A stretch of 18,849 nt of DNA. It comes from SIG644 sp045613985. GTDB lineage: Bacteria; Bacillota; Clostridia; Oscillospirales; CAG-272. Location: assembly GCA_045613985.1 (NCBI GenBank), contig JAZLCA010000043.1, forward strand, positions 1-18,849. Direction: 5' to 3'. Below are positions 5,809 to 13,030 of the stretch, piece by piece. Numbering within the stretch: position 1 is the stretch's first letter; each line of letters begins with the position of its first letter. Below the pieces are notes generated by a model that did not search any database, had not been told where the DNA came from, and saw nothing but the letters and a program-made list of their open reading frames with translations. The translations under genes and the position numbers were made by a program.

Positions 5809-6981
5809 ATGCAAAAGATCAAGGTGATGCACATTCTGACCGACACCAATATCGGAGGCGCGGGAACGCTGCTGTATAACACCATGCGTTGCGGCGATGC
5901 GGCAAGATTTGACTACGTGGTCGTTTTGCCCGAGGGCAGCCGCCTCATCGAGCGGTTTGAACCGCTTTCTTGCCGTGTTGTGACGGTGAATTGCGGGCAG
6001 GACCGCTCATGGGAGATGGGCGCGCTGAAAGAATATATACGAGTCATTCGACGGGAGCGCCCCGACATTCTTCACACCCATGCCGCGCTGACGGCGCGTA
6101 TCGCGGGGCGGGGGTGCCGCGTGCCTGTGTGTATTCAGACGCGGCATTGCGTGTTTCCTCTGTCGGCGTGGCAGAAAAACGGGTTGTTCCGATTGGCCTT
6201 TCGCATGGGAAGCAGACTGCTGTCCGACCGTGTGATCGCGGTGGCTGAGGCGGCCAAGGAAAATCTGTTGCAGCTTGGTATGGACGAGAGGCAGATCGAA
6301 GTCATCATCAACGGCGTCCTTCCTGTACGCTTGTGCGAGCAAAAGGAGGTGGAGGCATTGAGGCAAAGGTGGGGGCTGACGGCATCGCATTTCATCGTGG
6401 GAATGCCGGCGCGATTGGAGCCGTATAAGGGGCAGGAAACGGTCATTCGAGCGGCGGCGCTGTGCCGCGAGGCCGCGCCCGAGCTACGTTTTTTATTGAT
6501 TGGTGACGGCTCGCAGATACAGGCTTATCGGGCGTTGGCCGACGAATTGGGTGTCTCGGATCGCGTGATTTTTACCGGCTTTGTTTCTGATATGGCCCCG
6601 TTTTATGCCTTGATGGATCTCAACGTCAACGCTTCCTTTGGCACGGAAACCTCCAGCCTGTCGCTGTCTGAGGGCATGAGCGTGGGGGTGCCCGCTGTAG
6701 CGTCCGATTACGGCGGAAATCCCCGAATGATCGAAGAGGGCGTCAACGGTTTTTTGTTCCAGCCCCACGATGCCGGAGAGCTGGCAGATCTGTTGCTTCG
6801 TCTACGGAATGACCGTTCGCTGCTTGGGGAACTGTCCGAAGGAGCGCGGCGATTGTACCACGAGAGATTTACAGCGGACGCGATGGTGCGGCAGCTGGAA
6901 GGAGTGTATCTGCGCATGATGGCGCGCGCCCAAAAAAGGCGGAGATACTTGCGGCGCCGAGCCGATTTTTTTGCTCGATGA
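5809..6981 (+). CDS. Glycosyltransferase family 4 protein
   Basis: A 390-residue GT-B fold glycosyltransferase, likely transferring a sugar from a nucleotide sugar to a cell-surface glycan or lipid on the cytoplasmic face. The N-terminal lobe starts KVMHILTDTNIGGAGTLLYN; the GGAG loop near residues 17-20 is the usual acceptor-lobe glycine loop. HTHAALTARIAGR lies near 92-104. The C-terminal lobe has MPARLEPYKGQETVIRAA near 204-221 and the EX7E motif E280-E288 (ETSSLSLSE), then GVPAVAS and GGNPRMIEEGVNGFLF. The arginine-rich tail (RAQKRRRYLRRR) may aid membrane contact. AAAGGG precedes the ATG. I see no clear promoter and no other glycan genes next to it, so the product cannot be named. Confidence 0.88.
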   Translation: MQKIKVMHILTDTNIGGAGTLLYNTMRCGDAARFDYVVVLPEGSRLIERFEPLSCRVVTVNCGQDRSWEMGALKEYIRVIRRERPDILHTHAALTARIAGRGCRVPVCIQTRHCVFPLSAWQKNGLFRLAFRMGSRLLSDRVIAVAEAAKENLLQLGMDERQIEVIINGVLPVRLCEQKEVEALRQRWGLTASHFIVGMPARLEPYKGQETVIRAAALCREAAPELRFLLIGDGSQIQAYRALADELGVSDRVIFTGFVSDMAPFYALMDLNVNASFGTETSSLSLSEGMSVGVPAVASDYGGNPRMIEEGVNGFLFQPHDAGELADLLLRLRNDRSLLGELSEGARRLYHERFTADAMVRQLEGVYLRMMARAQKRRRYLRRRADFFAR

Positions 6982-6983
6982 CC

Positions 6984-7012
6984 TTGTTTTTTGCCACAGG
7001 CTGTGCTATAAT
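6984..7012 (+). promoter_or_regulatory. Promoter of the oxidoreductase-transporter pair
   Basis: TTGTTT (6984-6989) and TATAAT (7007-7012) are 17 bases apart, with an extended -10 TG at 7004-7005. It begins just after the glycosyltransferase stop. Confidence 0.78.
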
Positions 7013-7063
7013 AAGCTATCATCTCCCACGTGGAATGAATTTTCATAGCACGAGGTATCCTTC

Positions 7064-8071
7064 ATGTCAAAGCAATATCGTGTGTGTATCATCGGTTGCG
7101 GTGTGATCGCCCCTAACCATATCAATGCGCTCAAGGAAAACGAGCAGACCGAGCTTGTCGCAGTGTGCGACGTCATTGAACAGAGAGCCCGCTCCCGTGC
7201 CGAGATGGCCGGCTGTGCTTATTATACGGACTATCATCAGATGCTGGACGAGGTCAAGCCGGATGCGGTGCATCTGTGCCTGCCTCACGCCCTTCACGCG
7301 CCCGTGGCGATTGACTGTATGCGGGCAGGGGTGGACGTGCTGTGCGAAAAGCCCATGGACGCTTCTTTGGCGGCGGCCGAGCAGATGAAGGCGGTTTCGA
7401 TCGAGACCGGACGCCGCTTGGGCGTTATCTTCCAAAATCGTTACAATCCTGAAAACCGTGCCATCCGCGAGGCCTTGGACAGCGGCGAGATGGGCAAGCT
7501 GATCTCGCTTCGGGGAGAGGTGTGCTGGTGCCGCAACGAAGCCTACTATCGCTCGGGCGAGTGGCGTTCCCGCTATGAGACGGCAGGCGGCGGCGTGATC
7601 ATCAATCAGGCCATTCATACCTTGGACCTGTTGCGCTATTTCGCGGATTCGCCCGTGGTGGACGTTAAGGCGACCGTCTCGCACCATGGTGAAACGACGG
7701 CCGAGGTCGAGGACACCGCCGAGGGTGTGATCTTCTTTGAAAACGGCACTCGTGCGCTGTTCTATTTCTCCATCAACAACCTGGAGGACGAGGACATCCG
7801 AGTGACCATCAAGTGCGAAAACGCCCGAGTGGAAAGCAGAGCAGGGGATTGCTGTATCTTCTACCGTGACGGCCGCGCCGTTCGCGCCGCCGACGAAGAG
7901 CGTGCCAAAAATTACGGTGCTAAGGCTTGCTACGGTTCGTCGCATTCCATCCAAATTGCCGACTTTTACAATGACCCCGATGGCAGCCGTGCCCGTTGGA
8001 TGATGGACGAGGCCCTGAAAACGCAGGCACTCGTCGATGCGATTCTCCGCTCCGGCGGCGTGTATGCGTGA
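7064..8071 (+). CDS. Gfo/Idh/MocA family oxidoreductase
   Basis: A 335-residue NAD(P)-dependent oxidoreductase, probably acting on a sugar or cyclitol. The Rossmann nucleotide loop is IIGCGVIAPNH (G11-x-G13), with acidic D36-like VCDV at the end of the second strand. CEKPMD places the catalytic lysine at residue 96. The C-terminal domain has GGGVIINQAIHTLDLLRYF, with D188 one of the usual substrate residues and H185 preceding it. Length is normal. GAGGT lies before the ATG. A transporter gene starts 8 bases after its stop, so the two are probably co-expressed and may handle the same compound. The substrate cannot be read from the sequence. Confidence 0.92.
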   Translation: MSKQYRVCIIGCGVIAPNHINALKENEQTELVAVCDVIEQRARSRAEMAGCAYYTDYHQMLDEVKPDAVHLCLPHALHAPVAIDCMRAGVDVLCEKPMDASLAAAEQMKAVSIETGRRLGVIFQNRYNPENRAIREALDSGEMGKLISLRGEVCWCRNEAYYRSGEWRSRYETAGGGVIINQAIHTLDLLRYFADSPVVDVKATVSHHGETTAEVEDTAEGVIFFENGTRALFYFSINNLEDEDIRVTIKCENARVESRAGDCCIFYRDGRAVRAADEERAKNYGAKACYGSSHSIQIADFYNDPDGSRARWMMDEALKTQALVDAILRSGGVYA

Positions 8072-8079
8072 CATAAGGC

Positions 8080-9042
8080 ATGAATAATTTGTACATAACG
8101 TTTGTAGCGGTAGCGCAGATGTTGGCCTTCGCCGCGCCGGCGTATCTGCTCATGCGCTTCAAAAAATTTGACGAGCGGTCCATTACGTCGTTCGTTACGC
8201 TGCTTTTGTATATCAGCCAGCCTTGCCTGACGGCATATTCCTTCCAAAAAGCGACGGTGCTCGTGCGCGATGGAATAGTCACGATGGAGCAAATGCTGGT
8301 GCGTGGCGGTATCGTTCTCCTCCTTTCGTTGGCTTTGCAGGCCGCCTTTTTGGCCTTGTCTTACTTCGTGTTGCGTAAAAAGCAAGAGGAGGCGCAGTAC
8401 CGTATTTTCGTTATCGCGGCTTGTTTTGGTAACAGCGGCTTCTTTGGTGTGCCCATTTTGGAGGCTGTCATGGGAGAGGCTCACCCCGAGGTGGCTATGT
8501 TCTCGGCGCTGTTCTCGCTGGTCATGAATACCATGTCCTGGACAGTGGCATCGACCATCATCACTCGCGACCGTAAATACATCAGCGCAAAGAAGATCTT
8601 CTTCAATCCCAATACCGTTGCGGCGATGATTGCCGTGGTGTTATTGTGTACGACCTTCGTCCTGCCCGACCGCATCTATTCCATGGTTGCTACGCTTGGA
8701 ACCTTTTCCACACCCTTGTGTATGTTTATCCTCGGGATGCGCTTGGCTCTGGTCGATGTGAAAGAGCTGCTTGGCAACTGGCGCCAGTATGCAGTGGCTT
8801 TGGTGAAAAATGTGGGAATGCCCCTGTTTGCCTTTGCCGTACTGTATTTCATTCCTGTGGAAGGATATCTTAAACAGGCACTGTTCATCATTTGCTGTTG
8901 TCCTGTGGCTAATATGGTCTTGTCCTTCTCGGAAATGCTGGGCAAGGGCCAGAAAACAGCCGCTAACGTCGTGCTGCTCTCGACCATTATGAGTCTTGCT
9001 ACCTTGCCCGTGCTGTGCTTGCTGTTGCCGTATCTGGCGTAA
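8080..9042 (+). CDS. AEC-family (auxin efflux carrier-like) transporter
   Basis: A 320-residue membrane protein with about ten hydrophobic helices and the two-half layout of the AEC family (bacterial relatives include malate and other organic-acid carriers). Typical marks are the N-terminal LAFAAPAYLLMRFKKFDE, then FGNSGFFGVPILEAVMGE near residues 111-128 (the conserved N-x-G-x-x-G-x-P type motif), LGTFSTPLCMFILGMRLA near 206-223, and CCCPVANMVLSFSEMLG near 271-287. The start has only AAGG two bases upstream, a poor ribosome site, so coupling to the preceding oxidoreductase is likely. The solute is unknown. Confidence 0.88.
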   Translation: MNNLYITFVAVAQMLAFAAPAYLLMRFKKFDERSITSFVTLLLYISQPCLTAYSFQKATVLVRDGIVTMEQMLVRGGIVLLLSLALQAAFLALSYFVLRKKQEEAQYRIFVIAACFGNSGFFGVPILEAVMGEAHPEVAMFSALFSLVMNTMSWTVASTIITRDRKYISAKKIFFNPNTVAAMIAVVLLCTTFVLPDRIYSMVATLGTFSTPLCMFILGMRLALVDVKELLGNWRQYAVALVKNVGMPLFAFAVLYFIPVEGYLKQALFIICCCPVANMVLSFSEMLGKGQKTAANVVLLSTIMSLATLPVLCLLLPYLA

Positions 9043-9076
9043 ATTTCTTTGCGGTAAATAAAATTTACAAAATATT

Positions 9077-9165
9077 CATCCCTTTCGCCGTTTTGTGTGA
9101 TAAAATGGCAAAGCAGTAACTGATATTTACTGTTTTGCTACACTTGGCGAAAGGGATGTTTTTTT
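9077..9165 (+). promoter_or_regulatory. Nested inverted repeats with T7, possible terminator, attenuator or operator
   Basis: A perfect 13-bp pair, CATCCCTTTCGCC (9077-9089) and GGCGAAAGGGATG (9146-9158), is followed directly by T7 (9159-9165). Inside lies a second stem of 12 bp with one wobble, 9108-9119 with 9127-9138, loop of 7. The outer pair could end the transporter transcript. It also brackets the probable promoter of the next gene, so it may be a control site. Confidence 0.7.
9098..9106 (+). promoter_or_regulatory. Possible extended -10 promoter of the XRE regulator
   Basis: TGA-TAAAAT at 9098-9106 gives an extended -10 element 74 bases before the ATG at 9181. No good -35 box lies 17 bases upstream. 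It sits between the arms of the large inverted repeat. Confidence 0.45.
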
Positions 9166-9180
9166 GAAAGGAGGGCGCGT

Positions 9181-10080
9181 ATGCCGCACACTGACATCGG
9201 TGAGAAAATCAAAGAACTGCGCTTGCAGCGCAACATGACACAAAGCGATCTTGCAGGCGATCAGATCACCCGCAATATGCTCAGCCGTGTGGAAAACGGA
9301 GCCGCTTTGCCCTCGCTTCCAACGATATGGTACCTGGCAGAACGCTTGGGTGTTCCTGCCGGATTTTTGCTGGCCGAGGGGGCTGATGACCGCATCTGGC
9401 GTAAAATGAATCGTATCGACCGCATCCGCCGCGCTTTGCGAAGCGGGGATGCCCGTCTTTGCCTTGCCTTGTGCCGCGAGGACGAAGGGCTGAACGATGC
9501 CGACGATGAGATCTATTTGATCATGGCGCAGTGCGCGCTGACGGTCGCGGGAGAGGAGTTTGATCTGGGGCATCTGCACGAGGCTTGCGCCGCGTTGGAT
9601 GAAGCGGTGGCTTATGCCGGGCGCACCATTTACGATACGTCCTCTATCCGAGGAACGGCCGCCCTGTATTTTCGTTTTATGTATCGGTTATCTTCTACGC
9701 TGTACTCGGAGACGTTGGGCGAAGCCCAGTCGCCGCTCTCGGGGAGCGAGCACCCGTTTGGCCGCTACGTACTGGCACGCGAAGCGTTGGAGGCGGGAGA
9801 GGAGCGTACGGTCGCCATCTATCTTGCTACGGCAGGGGAGCAAGACGTATGGAGAATGCATCTTTCCGCCCACGCGGAATTGCTCCGAGGTTACTACGAA
9901 CAGGCACAACGGACGTTGCTCCACTTGCTTCACGCCGAGTCGGCGCGGAGTGAAGTGCTGATGTATTGTATCTTTTGCGATCTGGAAATCTGTTGTCGCG
10001 AGCAGAGTGATTTCAGAGGGGCATACGAGTATTCGCAAAACAAGGTGGCGCTGCTGGAGAAAATGCTGCGCAAGACTTGA
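9181..10080 (+). CDS. XRE-family helix-turn-helix regulator with TPR-like C-terminal region
   Basis: A 299-residue regulator. Residues about 6-62 are an XRE DNA-binding domain: IGEKIKELRLQRNMTQSDLA, then ITRNMLSRVENGAALPSLPT and WYLAERLGVPAGFLL. The remaining 235 residues are helical and look like degenerate TPR repeats, as in Rgg/PlcR-type regulators that bind peptides. No small peptide gene is visible next to it. AAAGGAGG lies 6 bases before the ATG. The gene stands alone between the nested repeats and a terminator, so it is probably autoregulated. Its closeness to the hydrogenase operon promoter makes that operon a possible target, but nothing in the sequence proves it. Confidence 0.85.
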   Translation: MPHTDIGEKIKELRLQRNMTQSDLAGDQITRNMLSRVENGAALPSLPTIWYLAERLGVPAGFLLAEGADDRIWRKMNRIDRIRRALRSGDARLCLALCREDEGLNDADDEIYLIMAQCALTVAGEEFDLGHLHEACAALDEAVAYAGRTIYDTSSIRGTAALYFRFMYRLSSTLYSETLGEAQSPLSGSEHPFGRYVLAREALEAGEERTVAIYLATAGEQDVWRMHLSAHAELLRGYYEQAQRTLLHLLHAESARSEVLMYCIFCDLEICCREQSDFRGAYEYSQNKVALLEKMLRKT

Positions 10081-10099
10081 CGTATAAAGGGATATGGAG

Positions 10100-10145
10100 G
10101 CGGATGCCGTTTTTTGTTGAAACGGCGCCCGCTTTCTGTTTTTTT
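10100..10145 (+). terminator. Terminator after the XRE regulator
   Basis: GCGG (10100-10103) plus GCCGTTT (10106-10112) pair with AAACGGC (10120-10126) plus CCGC (10129-10132), with a 2-base internal loop. The stem is followed by TTTCTGTTTTTTT. It separates the regulator from the hydrogenase operon. Confidence 0.85.
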
Positions 10146-10207
10146 GTCACCTTTGGCGTCGTGCGACAAAATTTTAACAGATCTCGCTACTTTTTTTGCA
10201 TATGCTA

Positions 10208-10236
10208 TGGACTTTTGAAAAGTTTTATGATATAAT
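10208..10236 (+). promoter_or_regulatory. Promoter of the hydrogenase operon
   Basis: TATAAT (10231-10236) with an extended -10 TG (10228-10229), and TGGACT (10208-10213) as a 4-of-6 -35 box at 17 bases. The leader to the first ATG is about 90 bases. It is the only clear promoter I find before hydA at 16955. Confidence 0.75.
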
Positions 10237-10335
10237 AACGCTGTATGTGTATGCCCGGATGTCCTTTGGGATGTTTCGGTATGCAATATCGACTTACATG
10301 GCAAAAATTCAAAATTGAGGAGGTACTCAAAAGCT

Positions 10336-10830
10336 ATGAAGAAGAAAATGACTACCGTCGCTTTCAAGGGCACGCCTGAGCAGGAAGAGAAGCTGCTGGC
10401 TGTGATCGCAAAGTATGACGGCATGAAGGGTGCAACTATGCCCATCCTTCAGGAAGCGCAGGAGATCTACGGCTATCTGCCCATCGAGGTTCAGCGCATT
10501 ATCGCAGAGAAGACCGGTATTCCGCTGGAGGAAATCTACGGCGTCGTATCCTTCTACGCACAGTTCAAGCTCAATCCCGATGGTGAGGTTGCGATCGCAG
10601 TATGCCTCGGTACCGCATGCTACGTTAAGGGCTCGGGCGATATTATCGAGGAATTTTCCAAGTTGTTGGATCTGCCCGTAGGCAGCACTTCTTCCGACGG
10701 CCGCTATTCGCTGGAGGCTACCCGCTGCATTGGTGCTTGCGGTCTGGCTCCCGTTCTGACTGTGAACGGTGAGGTTTACGGCAGACTGACCAAGGCAGAC
10801 GTTCCCACCATTCTTGCGAAATATCGCTAA
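10336..10830 (+). CDS. hydC: HydC-type NuoE-like [2Fe-2S] subunit of the trimeric [FeFe]-hydrogenase
   Basis: A 164-residue protein of the NuoE/24-kDa family. A helical N-terminal part (MPILQEAQEIYGYLPIEV, GVVSFYAQF) precedes a thioredoxin-like domain that binds one [2Fe-2S] cluster through C90, C95, C131 and C135 (CLGTAC and CIGAC). In HydABC enzymes this small subunit assists NADH electron transfer at HydB. ATG 10336 is chosen: GAGGAGG ends at 10323, 12 bases upstream, and the frame before it has only a TTG inside that site. It is the first gene of the operon and is separated from hydB and hydA by about 3.9 kb. Codon choice is that of a strongly expressed gene, as in hydB and hydA. Confidence 0.93.
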   Translation: MKKKMTTVAFKGTPEQEEKLLAVIAKYDGMKGATMPILQEAQEIYGYLPIEVQRIIAEKTGIPLEEIYGVVSFYAQFKLNPDGEVAIAVCLGTACYVKGSGDIIEEFSKLLDLPVGSTSSDGRYSLEATRCIGACGLAPVLTVNGEVYGRLTKADVPTILAKYR

Positions 10831-10837
10831 TCAAATC

Positions 10838-10851
10838 TGCGGCTTGCCGCA
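10838..10851 (+). other. Small hairpin after hydC
   Basis: TGCGGC and GCCGCA form a 5- to 6-bp stem just after the hydC stop. A run of A, not T, follows, so it is not a terminator on this strand. It may protect the hydC 3' end or adjust expression of hydC against the genes that follow. Confidence 0.4.
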
Positions 10852-10872
10852 AAAAGATTCGGAGAAATTTAT

Positions 10873-11232
10873 ATGAAGATCAGAGAAATCAGCGAACTGC
10901 TTGATGCCGTGTTGCTCACGGGGGAAGAAAATCTCGACTGTGAGGTAGCTTCCGCTTGCTGCAGCGACATGATGAGTGACGTTCTCGCTTACGTCAAGGA
11001 TCAAGGAGTACTTATTACGGGACTTATCAATTCGCAGGTGATACGCACTGCGAATATGATGGACATGATCTGCATTGTATTTGTCAGAGGCAAAAAACCG
11101 ACAGAGGAGATGGTCGAGCTGGCGGCAGAGAGCGGCATCGTCCTGATGCGCACCGAAAAGCGTGCGTTTGAGGCGAGCGGCATTCTGTATGCGGCGGGAC
11201 TGTCGAGATTTGCCGAGGAAAAGCATGGCTGA
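10873..11232 (+). CDS. DRTGG-type domain protein, first copy
   Basis: A 119-residue protein resembling the DRTGG-domain proteins found beside clostridial hydrogenase genes. It starts MKIREISELLDAVLLTGEE, has a middle ASACCSDMMSDVLAYVKDQG, and a C-terminal alternation of strands and helices (GVLITGLIN, ICIVFVRG, GIVLMRTE). It lacks an obvious catalytic motif; related domains are thought to bind small ligands, possibly nucleotides. GGAG lies upstream of the ATG. Its end overlaps the start of the next ATPase gene by 8 bases, pointing to joint production. The gene at 13031 is a diverged relative. Confidence 0.8.
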   Translation: MKIREISELLDAVLLTGEENLDCEVASACCSDMMSDVLAYVKDQGVLITGLINSQVIRTANMMDMICIVFVRGKKPTEEMVELAAESGIVLMRTEKRAFEASGILYAAGLSRFAEEKHG

Positions 11233-11647
11233 CACGGTAAAATTTCATTTTGACGTCGACGGCTCGGATTTTTCATCCGCGGGCGAGGCGTCGGTTACGG
11301 TAAAGAAAAAGCTGCGCCAGCTTGGATATTCGCCGGAGGTCATTCGGCGTGTGTCCATTGCAATGTACGAGGGTGAGATCAATATGGTCATTCACGCCAA
11401 CGGCGGCACGGCTGACGTAGAGGCATCGGATGACGAGATCGTTATCGTTCTCGCGGACCACGGCCCCGGCATCCCCGACGTGGAGCTTGCCATGCAGGCC
11501 GGTTATTCGACGGCCAAGGACCATATCCGTAATCTCGGCTTTGGTGCCGGCATGGGCTTTCCCAACATGAAAAAGTATACCGACGAAATGCGTATCGATA
11601 CCGAGGTGGGAAAGGGAACCACCATCACGATGAAGGTGAAGATCTGA
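11225..11647 (+). CDS. Stand-alone RsbW-like ATP-binding protein
   Basis: A 140-residue protein that is almost only a GHKL ATPase domain, of the anti-sigma/serine kinase (RsbW, SpoIIAB) kind. The N-box is EGEINMVIHAN at residues 49-59, with N53 the expected magnesium ligand. The G1 box is DHGPGI at 78-83 and the glycine-rich lid is LGFGAGMGFPNM near 107-118. The C-terminal strand is VGKGTTITMKVK. It would bind ATP and may phosphorylate a protein partner on serine. No anti-anti-sigma partner or sigma-B-like factor is in the window. It overlaps the DRTGG gene and precedes the sensory-type hydrogenase, so those are the likely partners. Confidence 0.87.
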   Translation: MADTVKFHFDVDGSDFSSAGEASVTVKKKLRQLGYSPEVIRRVSIAMYEGEINMVIHANGGTADVEASDDEIVIVLADHGPGIPDVELAMQAGYSTAKDHIRNLGFGAGMGFPNMKKYTDEMRIDTEVGKGTTITMKVKI

Positions 11648-11689
11648 TCCCGCGAGGTAACTAAAATCATCAAATGTATCGAGGTGTGT

Positions 11690-13027
11690 ATGACGAGAGA
11701 TTACAAACACTCGGTATCACTTGATATCGAAAAATGTAAGGGCTGTACGACCTGCTTGAAGCGTTGCCCCACCGAGGCTATCCGCATCCGTGACGGACAC
11801 GCGGTTATCAATCCGGTGCGGTGCATCGACTGTGGCGAGTGCATTCGTGTCTGCCCCTACAAGGCCAAAAAAGCGACGCACGATGCACTTGACGTGCTGG
11901 ATGGCTATAAGTACACGGTCGCGCTTCCCGCGCCCTCGCTGTACGGTCAGTTCAATAATCTCGACAATATCGGCTATATCATCCGAGGTCTGCTTGACCT
12001 TGGATTTGACGATGTGTTCGAGGTGGCTTGCGCCGCAGAACTTGTGAGTGCTTACACTCGCAAATACATAACCCGAGAGAACATTAAAAAACCCATTATC
12101 AGTTCTGCGTGTCCTACCATCACGCGTCTGATCAGTACCAATTACCCCTATCTGTGCGAGAATATCATGCCCATTCTTCCTCCCATCGACATCGCCGCCA
12201 TGTTGGCTCGCGAAAAGGCGAAGGAGGAGCATCCTGAACTTTCGGATGAGGATATCGGCGTGATCTTTATCTCCCCCTGTCCTGCCAAGGTCAGCTACGT
12301 CAAAAACAATTTTGCAGGTGAGCGGAATTACGTCTCTGCAACGGTCTCCGTCAGAGATATCTATTTTGCTTTGCTTGACAAAATGAACAAGTATCGTGAG
12401 GAGCCTTATGAAGCCACCGAGGCCGGCATCGTCGGTATCGGCTGGGCATCGACGGGCGGTGAATCCACTGCCATCCTCAACGATCGCTATCTGGCAGCGG
12501 ACGGTATTGAAAACTGCATTCGGGTGTTGGATCAGATCGACAGCGCGGATATCACCAGCCTGGATTTCGTAGAGCTTAACGCCTGTAACGGCGGTTGCGT
12601 CGGCGGCGCGATGACCGTGGCTAACCCCTACATCGCCCAGGCGCGTCTTCAATCGCTTAAGCGTTATCTTCCCGTCTCTCCCAATCGCCCCGCCAGCGAT
12701 TGGATCCCCGATAAGTATTTCCATGAAAAAGAAGTGGAATACAATCCCTACAGCCTGCTGTCCTCGGACAGAAAAACGGCTATGCGCATGATGAGTGACA
12801 TCGAAGCCATCGCCAAGGCACTGCCGGGACTGGATTGCGGATCCTGCGGCGCACCGAACTGCACGGCTTTTGCCGAAGACGTCGTCAAGTGCGAGTCGCG
12901 CGCGGATGAATGTACTGTGATCTTAAAAAAGATCATGAAGGAGCGGGGTGTGGAAACAGAACGGCAGGAGATTCTCTCGCGGTTTGAAAACATTATTCAA
13001 AAAAATCATCCGGAATGGGAGGGCTGA
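11690..13027 (+). CDS. HydS-type [FeFe]-hydrogenase-like iron-sulfur protein, without PAS domain
   Basis: A 445-residue protein. Two [4Fe-4S] ferredoxin motifs come first (C16/19/22/26 and C45/48/51/55), then an H-cluster domain, then an Fe-S domain with the spacing C-x2-C-x4-C-x16-C (C383, C386, C391, C408). All four H-cluster cysteines are present: C141 (SSACPT), C197 (SPCPAK), C299 and C303 (NACNGGC). The proton-relay cysteine next to the first ligand is alanine (A140), as reported for sensory HydS proteins. HydS normally ends in a PAS domain; this one stops after the Fe-S domain and a short helical tail. It lies inside the hydrogenase operon among ATPase, DRTGG and PHP genes, so a sensor role for H2 or redox state is likely. 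ATG 11690 is preferred over GTG 11684. Confidence 0.85.
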   Translation: MTRDYKHSVSLDIEKCKGCTTCLKRCPTEAIRIRDGHAVINPVRCIDCGECIRVCPYKAKKATHDALDVLDGYKYTVALPAPSLYGQFNNLDNIGYIIRGLLDLGFDDVFEVACAAELVSAYTRKYITRENIKKPIISSACPTITRLISTNYPYLCENIMPILPPIDIAAMLAREKAKEEHPELSDEDIGVIFISPCPAKVSYVKNNFAGERNYVSATVSVRDIYFALLDKMNKYREEPYEATEAGIVGIGWASTGGESTAILNDRYLAADGIENCIRVLDQIDSADITSLDFVELNACNGGCVGGAMTVANPYIAQARLQSLKRYLPVSPNRPASDWIPDKYFHEKEVEYNPYSLLSSDRKTAMRMMSDIEAIAKALPGLDCGSCGAPNCTAFAEDVVKCESRADECTVILKKIMKERGVETERQEILSRFENIIQKNHPEWEG

Positions 13028-13030
13028 TAC

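Noticed and set aside
7067..8074. A 335-codon minus-strand frame opposite the Gfo/Idh oxidoreductase
   Set aside because: It mirrors the plus gene almost exactly and shows no family motif; the plus gene has complete NAD-binding and catalytic motifs.
9139..9180. A small peptide gene that could signal to the XRE/TPR regulator
   Set aside because: The only ATG here (9156) reaches a stop after three codons, and no hydrophobic short peptide is encoded next to the regulator.
10161..10182. Possible Rex operator upstream of the hydrogenase promoter
   Set aside because: The right half TTTTAACAG resembles a Rex half-site, but the left half does not match TTGTTAA. As a palindrome it fails, so only a weak half-site remains.
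10240..10310. A riboswitch in the hydrogenase leader
   Set aside because: The leader has repeated GGATG and TATGC words, but I could not form a stable, family-like structure from them.
11717..12724. A 335-codon minus-strand frame opposite the HydS-like gene
   Set aside because: Shadow of a gene with confirmed cysteine motifs; no ribosome site or family match.
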